This document shows positions 31,442 to 40,164 of a stretch of DNA of 40,260 nucleotides, piece after piece; position 1 is the stretch's first letter; each line of letters opens with the position of its first letter. Location: contig NZ_AFWT01000044.1 in NCBI RefSeq assembly GCF_000224065.1, positions 1 through 40,260 of the forward strand, in the 5' to 3' direction. This DNA comes from Thiorhodococcus drewsii AZ1. Lineage in GTDB: Bacteria; Pseudomonadota; Gammaproteobacteria; Chromatiales; Chromatiaceae. Below the pieces are notes generated by a model. The model saw only the letters and a list, made by a program, of their open reading frames with translations. It did no database searches and was not told the origin of the DNA. Position numbers and translations under genes: made by a program.

Positions 31442-32056
31442 ATGATTAAGCTTAGAACCTACGTTTACATCGACGCACTGCAGCCCCAGCTCGCCGCCTA
31501 CATGGCGACCGTGTCCCAGGGCTTCCTGCCCGTACCGGGCGATGCCTGTCTGTGGGTGGAGGTCTCGCCCGGCATGGCGGTCCATCGCCTCACCGATGCC
31601 GCGCTCAAGGCCACCCGCGTGCATCTCTCCCAGCAGGTCGTGGAACGCACCTATGGCTCACTGGTGATCCACCAGCGCGATCAGAGCGATGTGCGCGAGG
31701 CCGGCCGCGTCCTCCTGTCGCGGATGGGCGCCACCGTCTCGGACCGCGAAACCTGCCGTATCGCCTGGCAGGAAACGATCCGCGGCATGACCCCCGATCA
31801 TTGCGTGCTGATCAATCGTCAAGATCGGCGCGGTTCCATGATCCTGCCTGGGCAGAGCATGTTCATCCTCGAAACCGAACCGGCCGGCTACATCGTCTAC
31901 GCCGCGAACCAAGCCGAGAAGGCCGCAAGCATCACGCTGATCGACGCGCGCGCGGTCGGCGCCTTCGGTCGCTTGATTCTCGCCGGGCGTGAGGGCGATG
32001 TGGACGAGGCCGCAGCGGCGGCGATCGACGCTGTCCAAAACCCGTCCGAAGCCTGA
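31442..32056 (+). CDS. csoS1D: Tandem-BMC shell protein CsoS1D
   Basis: A 204-residue protein with two BMC domains in tandem, forming pseudohexameric trimers with a large gated pore in the alpha-carboxysome shell. Strong CsoS1D signatures are [76 protein letters not shown] and [18 protein letters not shown]. The pore-lining glutamate/arginine region is consistent with the known gate, but I cannot assign gate residues from sequence. GAGG lies five bases before the ATG. It is 67 bases after the DUF2189 gene and 14 bases before the Nudix gene. Confidence 0.95.
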   Translation: MIKLRTYVYIDALQPQLAAYMATVSQGFLPVPGDACLWVEVSPGMAVHRLTDAALKATRVHLSQQVVERTYGSLVIHQRDQSDVREAGRVLLSRMGATVSDRETCRIAWQETIRGMTPDHCVLINRQDRRGSMILPGQSMFILETEPAGYIVYAANQAEKAASITLIDARAVGAFGRLILAGREGDVDEAAAAAIDAVQNPSEA

Positions 32057-32070
32057 CCGAGTCGACCCGC

Positions 32071-32703
32071 ATGCACCGCCAAGCACTCCTTTCACTGCTC
32101 GACGCACATCGGACCCGATTCATGGAAGAATCGGCCTACGTGGCACGGGCGCGCGAGTTCGTGATCGCCCACGCGGACTGCTTTCACTGCGATCTCTGGC
32201 CCGCCCACGTGACGGGATCCGCCTGGGTCGTGAACCCCAGCCGCGATCGGGTCCTACTGCTGCACCATCGCAAGCACGACCAGTGGTTCCAGCCCGGCGG
32301 ACATGCCGATTGCGATTCAGACATCCTGCGTGTCGCACTGCGCGAAACGTCCGAGGAAACCGGCCTCGACCCCTCGCACATCCGTCTCGTCGACGACGCC
32401 ATCTTCGACGTCGACATCCACACCATCCCCGCCAGTGTGCGCGGCCCACGGCACAAGCACATCGACATCCGTTTTCTGGTGGAGATGGACGACGACCTGA
32501 GGATTCCAGGCAACGACGAGTCGCATCAGCTATTGTGGGTGCGGCTCTGGCAGGTGGCCCAATTCAACAACAATCGTTCGACCCATCGCATGGTCGAGAA
32601 GACACGCCGACTGCGCCAGGGATGGATGCCCATCGATGGACATGTTTCATTGCCAACGCGCTCGCCATCGACCGGCCGTGCACGCTGCAGAGCCAGTCGG
32701 TGA
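32071..32703 (+). CDS. Nudix hydrolase
   Basis: A 210-residue Nudix-family pyrophosphohydrolase. The Nudix box reads GGHADCDSDILRVALRETSE followed by ETGL; the catalytic REUXEEXGU portion is intact (RETSEETGL), while the first glutamate of the consensus is a serine, as in several subfamilies with a GGHAD start. Mg2+-dependent cleavage of a nucleoside diphosphate linked to another group is expected; the substrate is unknown. It starts 14 bases after csoS1D, and Nudix genes linked to alpha-carboxysome loci are known in other autotrophs, where removal of damaged or inhibitory metabolites has been suggested. The last about 20 residues are basic and not part of the domain. Confidence 0.85.
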   Translation: MHRQALLSLLDAHRTRFMEESAYVARAREFVIAHADCFHCDLWPAHVTGSAWVVNPSRDRVLLLHHRKHDQWFQPGGHADCDSDILRVALRETSEETGLDPSHIRLVDDAIFDVDIHTIPASVRGPRHKHIDIRFLVEMDDDLRIPGNDESHQLLWVRLWQVAQFNNNRSTHRMVEKTRRLRQGWMPIDGHVSLPTRSPSTGRARCRASR

Positions 32704-32919
32704 AGGCGAGCAATGATCCGGCGAGCGTGGGCGGCCTCACGCCCGAGAGCAAGGCCATTACGAAGCGCGCCGGGGGCCGGATCCTGCTCTTTGATACAAT
32801 CGCCAAGCGGGCCCGAGCAGCGCCAATACTATTGACCCGAATGGCTTGGCAGGCATTCGCGCGGGCACTGCTCGCACCCGGAATACCCCGGAGCCATTGA
32901 TGAACCACAGGAGAGAATC

Positions 32920-33939
32920 GTGACGAATGAGACCCATAGCGAGATCCAGAGCGCGCCGACTCAAGTCGCCGGGCGGCGCGGCCCCGGACTCGGCGCCCTG
33001 ATCGGCGGCGGTCTGTTGTTGCTGGTCATGGTAATTGGCGGATTGGGTGCCTACTGGTCGGTACAGCCGACGCATCTCGATGTACATCAGGAAGCCCTGC
33101 AACGGTTCGATGACGAGAACGTCACACTGAAGCCCGGCGTCGTGACCGTGTCGGCCGTGATGGGTGTCGCCGAGGCGCTACTCGACAAACCCGGCGGCTA
33201 TCTGCGCAATGACATCCTGCCCCCGGGCCTGCTGATGGACAACACGCCGAATTGGGAATTCGGCGTGCTGACGGAACTGCGCGATTCGGTGGCCGCCTTG
33301 CGCAACGATTTCAGCCGTGCGCAGACGCAGTCGACTGAGAATCCCGACCTGCGCGAGGCCGAATCGCAATTCAACTTCAACGCCTCGTCCTGGGTCCTGC
33401 CATCGACCGAAGGCGAATACCAACGCGGCTTGGACGCATTGGGGCGTTACATGCAGGCGCTGATGTCGGGGACCGACCGATCCGCCAAATTTTACACGCG
33501 CGCCGACAATCTGAGCGCCTACCTGCAAATCGTCGAAAAGCGCCTTGGCAGCTACGCACAGCGCTTGAGCGCCAGCGTGGGTGAAACCGAGCTGACTGCG
33601 GCGCTCGTCCTGCACAGCGCGCCGTCGCTCCAACAGACCCCCTGGTACGAGATCGACGACGTCTTCTATGAGGCCCGCGGCTACTCCTGGGCGTTACTGC
33701 ACACCATGCAAGCCCTGGCGGTCGACTTCGCCGACGTGCTGGGCGACAAGAACGCCCAGCTTTCGCTGCAACAGATCCTTCGCGATCTGCAGGGCGCCAG
33801 CCTGCCCAAGTGGAGTCCCATCGTGCTCAATGGCCACGGCTACGGTCTATTTTCGAATCACTCGCTCGTGATGGGATCCTACATCTCGCGAGCCAACGCC
33901 GCAGTGCTCGATCTGCGCGTGCTGCTCGAACGTGGCTGA
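32920..33939 (+). CDS. DUF2333 family membrane-anchored protein
   Basis: A 339-residue protein with a short cytoplasmic N-terminus, one membrane helix (about residues 26-48, LGALIGGGLLLLVMVIGG) and a long periplasmic domain of the DUF2333 family (LLDKPGGYLRNDILPPGLLM, MDNTPNWEFGVL, FNFNASSWVLPSTEGEYQRG, LSAYLQIVEKRLGSYAQRLS). Its function is unknown. The GTG at 32920 has GGAGAG four bases upstream, with no better ATG. It lies 216 bases after the Nudix gene, so it is probably independent, and ends against a convergent operon with a strong palindrome in between. Confidence 0.88.
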   Translation: MTNETHSEIQSAPTQVAGRRGPGLGALIGGGLLLLVMVIGGLGAYWSVQPTHLDVHQEALQRFDDENVTLKPGVVTVSAVMGVAEALLDKPGGYLRNDILPPGLLMDNTPNWEFGVLTELRDSVAALRNDFSRAQTQSTENPDLREAESQFNFNASSWVLPSTEGEYQRGLDALGRYMQALMSGTDRSAKFYTRADNLSAYLQIVEKRLGSYAQRLSASVGETELTAALVLHSAPSLQQTPWYEIDDVFYEARGYSWALLHTMQALAVDFADVLGDKNAQLSLQQILRDLQGASLPKWSPIVLNGHGYGLFSNHSLVMGSYISRANAAVLDLRVLLERG

Positions 33940-33949
33940 TGACGCGGTT

Positions 33950-33972
33950 GGTCCTTTGGATTCCAAAGGACC
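33950..33972. terminator. Hairpin between convergent genes
   Basis: GGTCCTTTGG and CCAAAGGACC form a perfect 10-bp stem with an ATT loop, 11 bases after the DUF2333 stop and 24 bases from the end of the minus-strand operon. It is symmetric and can serve both strands, although a T-tract is lacking. Confidence 0.65.
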
Positions 33973-33995
33973 CCGAGTGACCATCTGCTGGGGAC

Positions 33996-36287
33996 TCATG
34001 GGTCCTGAAGCGTTTCCCGCTGTAGACGCTCCAGCAGATCGAAGCTGATCCGGCCGGTTTGCGGGATGCCCTGTGCCTCTTGGAAGGCGCGAACGGCATC
34101 ACGGGTTCTGGGTCCGATCAGACCGTCGATCGGGCCTGGGTCGAAGCCCAGTGCTTCGAGTTGTTCCTGCAACAGATACACCAAGCGATTCGTGAGCGGT
34201 GGCGCGTCGAGCAGACGCAGCGCCCCGCTGTCCGGATCCCGAACGCAGCGCTGCAAGCCGATCCGCTCGGCGGGACCCTTGGGACTGGCGAAGACGAAGG
34301 GAATCTCGGGATCACAGACCGCCACCGCGTCCACCGGCGGCGCGTCACGCGCGGAAGCAGGCGTTTGAGCGTCCAGAGTCGATGCCTCTTCGGTCTCGGC
34401 TGCGATCGCTGCGTCAACCTCAGACGTTTCCGAACGCGGGCTCGGCTCGAGCGCGGATGCCCTGTCGGTCTCGGCGTCGACATCCGGCAGTGAGCTGGGC
34501 AGCGGCTCGTCTCCGGGCACACCGACGACGCCAGGCTCCGACGGCAGATCCGCCTCCACGGGGGACGTCGCGGCGATCTCGCCCCGTGGCGCCGGCTCGG
34601 GGGGCAAGATCTCGGGCGCCCCGCCGAGCACGGCCACGAAGAGCAGACCGCCAACCGCGAGCCAGAGCGCGCCGGCGACCGGCCAGGCACGCAGTCCCTG
34701 CTCGGCGTCGGACGTCGGCTGCGCGAAGACCCGATCGAACGCCTGGGTCAGGCGTGCCTCGATGCGCGCGTAGAGCGCCCCCACGAAACCCAGGATCGCG
34801 AGCCCATACCAAACCAGCGCCAACAGGATCTGCTGGATCAGGCCCAGCAGATCGCCAGGCGGGATGCGGCCGACCAGGGGTCTGGCCAGACCGGGATGGC
34901 GGCGCGCCACGGTCATGACGGCGACCGCAATGCCGATACCAGCACCGACGGTCGCGGCATTGGTCGTCCAGGCCGCCGGCTCGCCGAGGAGGAAGGGAAA
35001 CAGCAGCACCAGGGTGATCAGGACCGCCCAGGCCGCGCCGGGCCAGGTGTAGCCGGTCTCAGGGTGGGGCCTGATGTGCGCGGTCACCCAGAGGAAACGC
35101 GCCATCAGCAGCGTGGTGGCGACCGTCGAGACCGCGACCGCGATGGACAGCCAACCCCAGTCGGCGCCAGCGAGCAGCGGCTTGATGCCGTACTTGGTGA
35201 CCGCGCCGCTGGTCAGGGGCGCGCCGGCCAGCGCCAGGGCCAGCACGACCAGTCCGGCCAGCACCAGGGGTTGCAGGGCGGCGTATTTTCGCAGCCCGAC
35301 GCCGAGAAAGAGCCCCCCCTTGGCCAACGCGTGATGGGCGGCATAGAGGGTGATCGCGGCGATCCCGACCGGCGCCAGCGCGGGCTCGGTCAGGATCAGC
35401 CCCAGCAGCAGGATCAGCAATCCCATCTTGCTGATACTCGAATAGGCCAGTATCGCTTTGGGGTCGGACTGCATCAGACCGATGGGGAGCGCATAGAACA
35501 TCGTCAGCAGACCGGCCCCGGTCAGCCAGGCGCCCCAGTCGGCCAGAGCGACGACTCCCACCGGCAGGAAACGCAGCCAGCCCAGGATCGCGACCTTGAT
35601 CATGGTGCCGCTGAGCACGGCGCTGGCCGGGACGGGCGCGGCCGGATGCGCCAGCGGAAGCCACAGATGCAACGGGACCATGCCGGCCTTGACCCCGAGC
35701 CCCAGGATCAGGAGCGCGATGGTCAGATCGTCGAGACCGACCAGTTGCTCGGGCTCCGGCACTGTGGTTCCGGCATGACTGGCGACCAACACCAAGGCGG
35801 CGAAGAGGGTCACCTCCCCGAGCAGGGCCATCACCAGATAGACCTTGCCGGCCCGCAGCGCGGCCGTCTTGCCGTCATGGATCACCAGCCCGTAGGCAGA
35901 CAGCCCCATGATGGCGAATCCGGCATAGAAGCTCAGCAAATCCTGCCCGACGATCAGCCAGAGATTCCCGGCCATCGCCAGCAGAAAAAAGACGCTGAAG
36001 CGCCCAGCATGCGGCTGTCCACGAACGCTGAAGGCCGCATAGATCCCGGACACCAACCAAAGGATGGCGGTGAAGATCAGATAGATCCGGCCGGTCGCGT
36101 CGAGCCCCAGGGTGGTGCCGAGAAACAGCCAGGGCAGCTCCAGACGGCTGCCAAGCGGCACCAGCAGTGCGGCGGCCAGTCCAGGCAGTGCACCGATGGC
36201 CGGCAGCCACCAAAACGACGGTCTGACCGCCAGGGCCGCGAGCAGCAGCGGCCAGACCCAGACCAGGATCAGCAGCCCACCGCTCAC
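33996..36287 (-). CDS. NuoL/MrpD-like antiporter subunit with C-terminal peptidoglycan-binding domain
   Basis: A 763-residue protein in two parts. Residues 1 to about 540 form a proton/cation antiporter-like membrane domain (PF00361 type), with the broken-helix lysine present at K200 (GLGVKAGMVPLHLWLPLAH), but the conserved helix-five glutamate replaced by A125 (LLSFYAGFAIMGLSAYGL). Residues about 559-650 are a disordered acidic, proline-rich linker, followed by a cysteine-flanked segment (CDPEIPFVFASPKG, QRCVRDPDSG). Residues about 702-757 are a PG_binding_1 domain (LGFDPGPIDGLIGPRTRDAV, then FQEAQGIPQTGRIS). The GTG at 36287 overlaps the preceding stop (GTGA). It is the last gene of the operon. 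The tail should be periplasmic to bind wall. Confidence 0.85.
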   Translation of the reverse strand: MSGGLLILVWVWPLLLAALAVRPSFWWLPAIGALPGLAAALLVPLGSRLELPWLFLGTTLGLDATGRIYLIFTAILWLVSGIYAAFSVRGQPHAGRFSVFFLLAMAGNLWLIVGQDLLSFYAGFAIMGLSAYGLVIHDGKTAALRAGKVYLVMALLGEVTLFAALVLVASHAGTTVPEPEQLVGLDDLTIALLILGLGVKAGMVPLHLWLPLAHPAAPVPASAVLSGTMIKVAILGWLRFLPVGVVALADWGAWLTGAGLLTMFYALPIGLMQSDPKAILAYSSISKMGLLILLLGLILTEPALAPVGIAAITLYAAHHALAKGGLFLGVGLRKYAALQPLVLAGLVVLALALAGAPLTSGAVTKYGIKPLLAGADWGWLSIAVAVSTVATTLLMARFLWVTAHIRPHPETGYTWPGAAWAVLITLVLLFPFLLGEPAAWTTNAATVGAGIGIAVAVMTVARRHPGLARPLVGRIPPGDLLGLIQQILLALVWYGLAILGFVGALYARIEARLTQAFDRVFAQPTSDAEQGLRAWPVAGALWLAVGGLLFVAVLGGAPEILPPEPAPRGEIAATSPVEADLPSEPGVVGVPGDEPLPSSLPDVDAETDRASALEPSPRSETSEVDAAIAAETEEASTLDAQTPASARDAPPVDAVAVCDPEIPFVFASPKGPAERIGLQRCVRDPDSGALRLLDAPPLTNRLVYLLQEQLEALGFDPGPIDGLIGPRTRDAVRAFQEAQGIPQTGRISFDLLERLQRETLQDP

Positions 36288-37783
36288 GGCCCGTACTCCC
36301 GGCGCGCGATCAGCGTCGCCCATTCGAGCGGGCTGAAGGGTGCTGCGGCGAAGAGGCCGGCGACGAGACAGAAGGCGGCGGTGATCAGCGGCGGCCAAAG
36401 CAGCGCGCCCATGGTCTCGAAACGCCCGGCCGGAATGTGCTCCTCCGGCCAACGCTTGGGCGGCGGCCGAAACCAGGCGCGGTAGAGGATCGGCAGGAAA
36501 TAGCCGGCATTGAGCAGACTGCTCAAGGCCAGGATCAACAGCACCCAATAGGCGTCGGCCTCGACCGCACCCATTGCCAGGTACCACTTGCTGACGAAGC
36601 CCGCGATCGGCGGGATGCCAATCATCCCCAGGGCGCCGACGCTAAAGGCCAGCGTGGTCCAGGGCATGCGCCGCCCCACCCCGTCCATCTGACTGACCTT
36701 GTGGACCCCCAGGGTCTCGGCGTAATTCCCGGCGCAGAAGAACAGCGTGATCTTCATGATGCCCTGATGCACCAGATGCACCACGCCACCAATGGTGGCG
36801 ATGGGACCGAGGATGGAGGCACCCAACGCGATGTAGGAGACCTGGCTCACGGTCGAATAGGCGAGTCGCTTCTTGAGTCCGTCCTGCGTCAGAGCCATGC
36901 CCGAACCGTAGAGAATGGTGATCGTCGCAAGGATGCCGAGCGGCGTCAGCAAGCCGAGCGCGTCCGCAAACCCCACGCCATAGACATCGTAGACGACCCG
37001 CACGATGCCAAAGGCACCGGCCTTGACCACCGCCACGGCGTGCAGCAGCGCGCTGACCGGGGCCGGCGCGACCATGGACTGCGGCAACCAACCGTGCAGG
37101 GGTACGAGCGCCGCCTTGACGCCGAGTCCGGCCAGCAGGAAGAAAAAAATGGCGACCAGCTGCCCCCAGACATCCGGGTGCAGCCCCGACAGAAAACCGC
37201 CATGCACGAAGTCGGACGGCCCACTCAGCGCCTGTAGCCAGACCGCCCCGACCAGCAGCAGTGCACCGCCGCCCATGGTGTAGGCCAGGTAGATCTTGCC
37301 CCCCCGGGTGGCGTCCGGCGTCCCGCGATGGGCGACCAGCGGATAGGTCGCGAGCGTCAGGACCTCGTAAAAGACGACGAAGGTCAGCAGGTTGCCAGCC
37401 AGGGCGACCCCGACCGTGGCCGAGACGCAGAGACTGAAGAACCCGAAGAAGCGGCTGCGGTTTGGCGAGTGCTCCAGATAGCCGATGGCATAGATGGTCG
37501 TCACCAGCCAGAGGACCGACGACAGGGTCGCGAATAGCACCGCGAGGGCATCGGCGTGCAGCACCAGATCCAGCCCAGGCGCCAGCGTGAGGCGTGTCTC
37601 GTAGACATGACCGTGGAAGACGCCCCAAATCATCACCCCGACCAGCAGTACCTTGACGATCGCGCCGGTCATGTTGAGCACACCGCGCAGCAGGTGACTC
37701 TCTTCCTTCAACAGAAAGATGAAAACGCCCGGCAGGAACGAGCTGAGCACGATGACTGCGGGCAGCAGTTGATCGAGATTCAT
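36284..37783 (-). CDS. NuoL/MrpA-like proton-translocating antiporter subunit
   Basis: A 499-residue integral membrane protein with about 14 helices and the proton-antiporter domain PF00361. The functional glutamate E140 (FVVFYEVLTLATYPLV) and lysine K223 (GLGVKAALVPLHGWLPQSM) are both present, as are HAVAVVKAGAFGIVRV and KKRLAYSTVSQVSYIALGAS. Such subunits pump H+ or exchange Na+/H+ in Mrp antiporters, complex I and related complexes. The ATG at 37783 overlaps the previous stop (ATGA), and its own stop overlaps the next GTG. It could also be compared with DabB, the membrane subunit of the DAB inorganic-carbon pump, but the DabA partner is not in the window. Confidence 0.9.
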   Translation of the reverse strand: MNLDQLLPAVIVLSSFLPGVFIFLLKEESHLLRGVLNMTGAIVKVLLVGVMIWGVFHGHVYETRLTLAPGLDLVLHADALAVLFATLSSVLWLVTTIYAIGYLEHSPNRSRFFGFFSLCVSATVGVALAGNLLTFVVFYEVLTLATYPLVAHRGTPDATRGGKIYLAYTMGGGALLLVGAVWLQALSGPSDFVHGGFLSGLHPDVWGQLVAIFFFLLAGLGVKAALVPLHGWLPQSMVAPAPVSALLHAVAVVKAGAFGIVRVVYDVYGVGFADALGLLTPLGILATITILYGSGMALTQDGLKKRLAYSTVSQVSYIALGASILGPIATIGGVVHLVHQGIMKITLFFCAGNYAETLGVHKVSQMDGVGRRMPWTTLAFSVGALGMIGIPPIAGFVSKWYLAMGAVEADAYWVLLILALSSLLNAGYFLPILYRAWFRPPPKRWPEEHIPAGRFETMGALLWPPLITAAFCLVAGLFAAAPFSPLEWATLIARREYGP

Positions 37784-39222
37784 AGGCCACCCTCGAAGCC
37801 CAGCAGGCGCCAGAGCGGGCGAGCAGCCAGTCCCAGCACCGCCGCCGAGGTCAGGGCCAACAGCAAGGCCGGCACCTCGGTTCGTGCCTGGGTGACGAAG
37901 CGACGCGGCGTCGGCTCCAGATTGAAGGCGCGGCTCAGGACACGGAAGACATAGGCCGCCGCCAGCAGGGTCCCGACCAGGATCACCGGGATCCACCACC
38001 ACTGCCCGCTCTCGATCACGCTCCGCATGAGGATCCACTTGCCGACGAAGCTGCCGCTCGGCGGCAATCCGATCAGGGCGATACCGGCCAGGCCGATGCT
38101 GAAGGTCGTCGCCGGCATGTGCTGCGCGGTGCCGCCGAGGTCATCGATGCGATCATGCCCCGCACTGCGCTGCACCAGACCGGCGGCGAGGAAGAGTCCC
38201 GCTTTGGCGAAGCCGTGGGTCAGGGCCATGAGCAGCAGTGCCACCAAGAGATCCTCGCGCGCGTCGCCCGCCGGCAGTGCGGTCAGCACCGGAAGGAAGA
38301 GACAGAGATAGCCGATCTGGGCGACCGTGGAATAGGCCGCCATCAGCTTCAGCCGCTCGGCCCGCAGTGCCCGCCACGAGCCCCAGAACACGGCCAGGGC
38401 ACCGAGTAGACCCATGAGACCCGCAGCCCAAGGCGTGACCAAGGGCGCGAAGACATCCAGCCAGAGCCGCAGCATGAGATAGAAGGCGGCCTTCACGACC
38501 AGGGCCGAAAGCGCCGCGCTCACAGGGGCCGGGGCGTTGGCGTGAGCCGGGGGCAGCCAGAAATGCATGGGAAAGAGTGCCGCCTTCAAGGCCAGACCGG
38601 CGGTCATGAGCACCAGCGCCGAGCCCGCGATGGGTTCAGGTCTCACGGCAGCGCCCAAAAGGGCCATGTCGAGCGTGCCATACGCGGTGTAAAGCAGCGC
38701 CACGCCGAGCAGATAGGCGAGGGAGCCGAGCAGACCGACCAGGAGATAGCGCAGACTGGCCTCGACTGCCGCCCTCGTGCCCGTCAGGGCGCCCAAGGCC
38801 GCCGCCGTCAGTCCGAGCAGTTCGAGCGTGACGTAGAGATTGAAGAGGTCCGCCGCCAGGAGGAGCCCGTTCAAGGCGGCCCAGAGCAGCAGCCAAAGGG
38901 GCCAGAAATGGGTTTCGGTCTCGCCACGGCTGAAATAGCCGGAGGCATAGACGCTGACCGCCAGCGCGACCAGGGCCGCCATCGCCAGCAGCGCGGCGGA
39001 CAGTCCATCTGCGGCGAGGCTGATGCCAAGCGGCGCGCCCCAGCCGCCGAGGTCCGAGCGCAGGCTTCCCTGTTGCCAGACCTCGGCGGTGACCAGACCG
39101 ACCGTCGCCAGGGTCGCGAGCGCGGCGAGCAGGCCCAGTCCCTGGACACGGCCGGGAACCGCAGTGACCAGAAGCGCACCGATCAAGGGAACGGAAACGG
39201 CCAGGGCGAGGCTATCGAGCAT
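37780..39222 (-). CDS. MrpD/MnhD-like antiporter subunit
   Basis: A 480-residue membrane protein of the same PF00361 superfamily. Key residues are E134 (NLYVTLELLGLTAAAL) and K213 (GLALKAALFPMHFWLPPAH), with ALSALVVKAAFYLMLRL and KLMAAYSTVAQIGYLCLF. It follows an MrpC-like gene with an 11-bp overlap, the usual order for Mrp systems, so MrpD is the best analogue. ATG at 39222. Stop and next start overlap (ATGA). It is one of three antiporter-type subunits in tandem. Confidence 0.9.
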   Translation of the reverse strand: MLDSLALAVSVPLIGALLVTAVPGRVQGLGLLAALATLATVGLVTAEVWQQGSLRSDLGGWGAPLGISLAADGLSAALLAMAALVALAVSVYASGYFSRGETETHFWPLWLLLWAALNGLLLAADLFNLYVTLELLGLTAAALGALTGTRAAVEASLRYLLVGLLGSLAYLLGVALLYTAYGTLDMALLGAAVRPEPIAGSALVLMTAGLALKAALFPMHFWLPPAHANAPAPVSAALSALVVKAAFYLMLRLWLDVFAPLVTPWAAGLMGLLGALAVFWGSWRALRAERLKLMAAYSTVAQIGYLCLFLPVLTALPAGDAREDLLVALLLMALTHGFAKAGLFLAAGLVQRSAGHDRIDDLGGTAQHMPATTFSIGLAGIALIGLPPSGSFVGKWILMRSVIESGQWWWIPVILVGTLLAAAYVFRVLSRAFNLEPTPRRFVTQARTEVPALLLALTSAAVLGLAARPLWRLLGFEGGL

Positions 39223-39493
39223 CGTCGTCGTCTTCCAGCCGTCGCCCCATCGCCAGTGCCAGTGCCGTCGCGCTCACGGCAACGACGATCCCCGTCAGGA
39301 CCATGGCATGCGGCACCGGATCCGGCGCCAGCGCACCGCGCTCGGCGATGGCGATCAGGAGATGAAAGACGCCGCTCCCCATGATGTTGAGCGCGATCAG
39401 CTTACGCAGCAGGGGCTCGTAGACCAGAAAGGCCCAGAGCCCCAGCGCGAACAGAATCACGCCCGCACCGCCGTAGAGCAGCGACGTCATCAT
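39212..39493 (-). CDS. MrpC/NuoK-like subunit
   Basis: A 93-residue protein with three membrane helices, matching NuoK/MrpC: LLYGGAGVILFALGLWAFL, LIALNIMGSGVFHLLIAIAE and AMVLTGIVVAVSATALALAM. The HAMVLTGIVV motif is characteristic of MrpC, where NuoK has QALVLTAIVI. The ATG at 39493 overlaps the upstream stop (ATGA), with a second ATG at 39490. It lies between MrpB-like and MrpD-like genes as expected. Confidence 0.9.
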   Translation of the reverse strand: MMTSLLYGGAGVILFALGLWAFLVYEPLLRKLIALNIMGSGVFHLLIAIAERGALAPDPVPHAMVLTGIVVAVSATALALAMGRRLEDDDDAR

Positions 39494-40164
39494 AAAGGAC
39501 CGTCCTCGCCTGATCGCGGCACGGGTTGGCCGCCGACATAGGCCGCAGCCAGCGTGACCCCGATCGCCAGGGTCGCCGCCGTTTCAATGGTCAGGATCAG
39601 CCATTTCGCCCAGGCGGGCGGATAGCTCAGAAAGCCCGTGCCGAACGCCATGGTCGCGAGTCCGACCAGAACGAAGGTCGCCGCCCCAGCCACCGCCAAG
39701 CGGCGCTGTACCGGAACCGGCGGCAACCCGGCCCGCGCATCGCCGGCCAGTCGCAATACGACGCCGGCGGCACCGAGCAAGGCGCCGGCCTGGAAGGCCC
39801 CGCCCGGGGCATGTCCGCCCACCCAGAGCAGATAGCCGCCGGTCAGGATCAACAGTGGCACGACCAGCTTGACCATGCCGCGTAGCACGGTCCCCGCCGG
39901 CTGGAAGCCCGGCGAGGCCGCGCCCAGTGACCAGATGCCCAGCAAGGCCGCCAGCAGGACCGCCAGTTCGAGCAGGGTATCGTAGGCGCGATAGGCCAGC
40001 AGCACGCCGGTGACCGGATTGCTGACACCCGTGTTGGGCAGCTCCTGCAGGGCCAGCTCGGCCAGACGCGGCGTCGGCACCAGTACATCCCGCAGCACCC
40101 AGAGCAGCCAGAGTGCGAGCAGGCCGACCAGTGCGCCGATCACCAGGGTTCCGGCACGTCTCAC
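39490..40164 (-). CDS. MrpB/MnhB-like subunit with MbhE-like N-terminus
   Basis: A 224-residue membrane protein. The N-terminal third contains NPVTGVLLAYRAYDTLLELA, the pattern of the MbhE (hydrogenase-type membrane subunit E) or MrpA C-terminal module; the rest (VKLVVPLLILTGGYLLWVGG, APGGAFQAGALLGAAGVVLRL) is the MnhB domain (PF04039). Such fusions occur in Mbh-like and some Mrp operons. GTG at 40164 overlaps the stop of the gene upstream. It is the second visible gene of the minus-strand operon. Confidence 0.85.
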   Translation of the reverse strand: MRRAGTLVIGALVGLLALWLLWVLRDVLVPTPRLAELALQELPNTGVSNPVTGVLLAYRAYDTLLELAVLLAALLGIWSLGAASPGFQPAGTVLRGMVKLVVPLLILTGGYLLWVGGHAPGGAFQAGALLGAAGVVLRLAGDARAGLPPVPVQRRLAVAGAATFVLVGLATMAFGTGFLSYPPAWAKWLILTIETAATLAIGVTLAAAYVGGQPVPRSGEDGPL

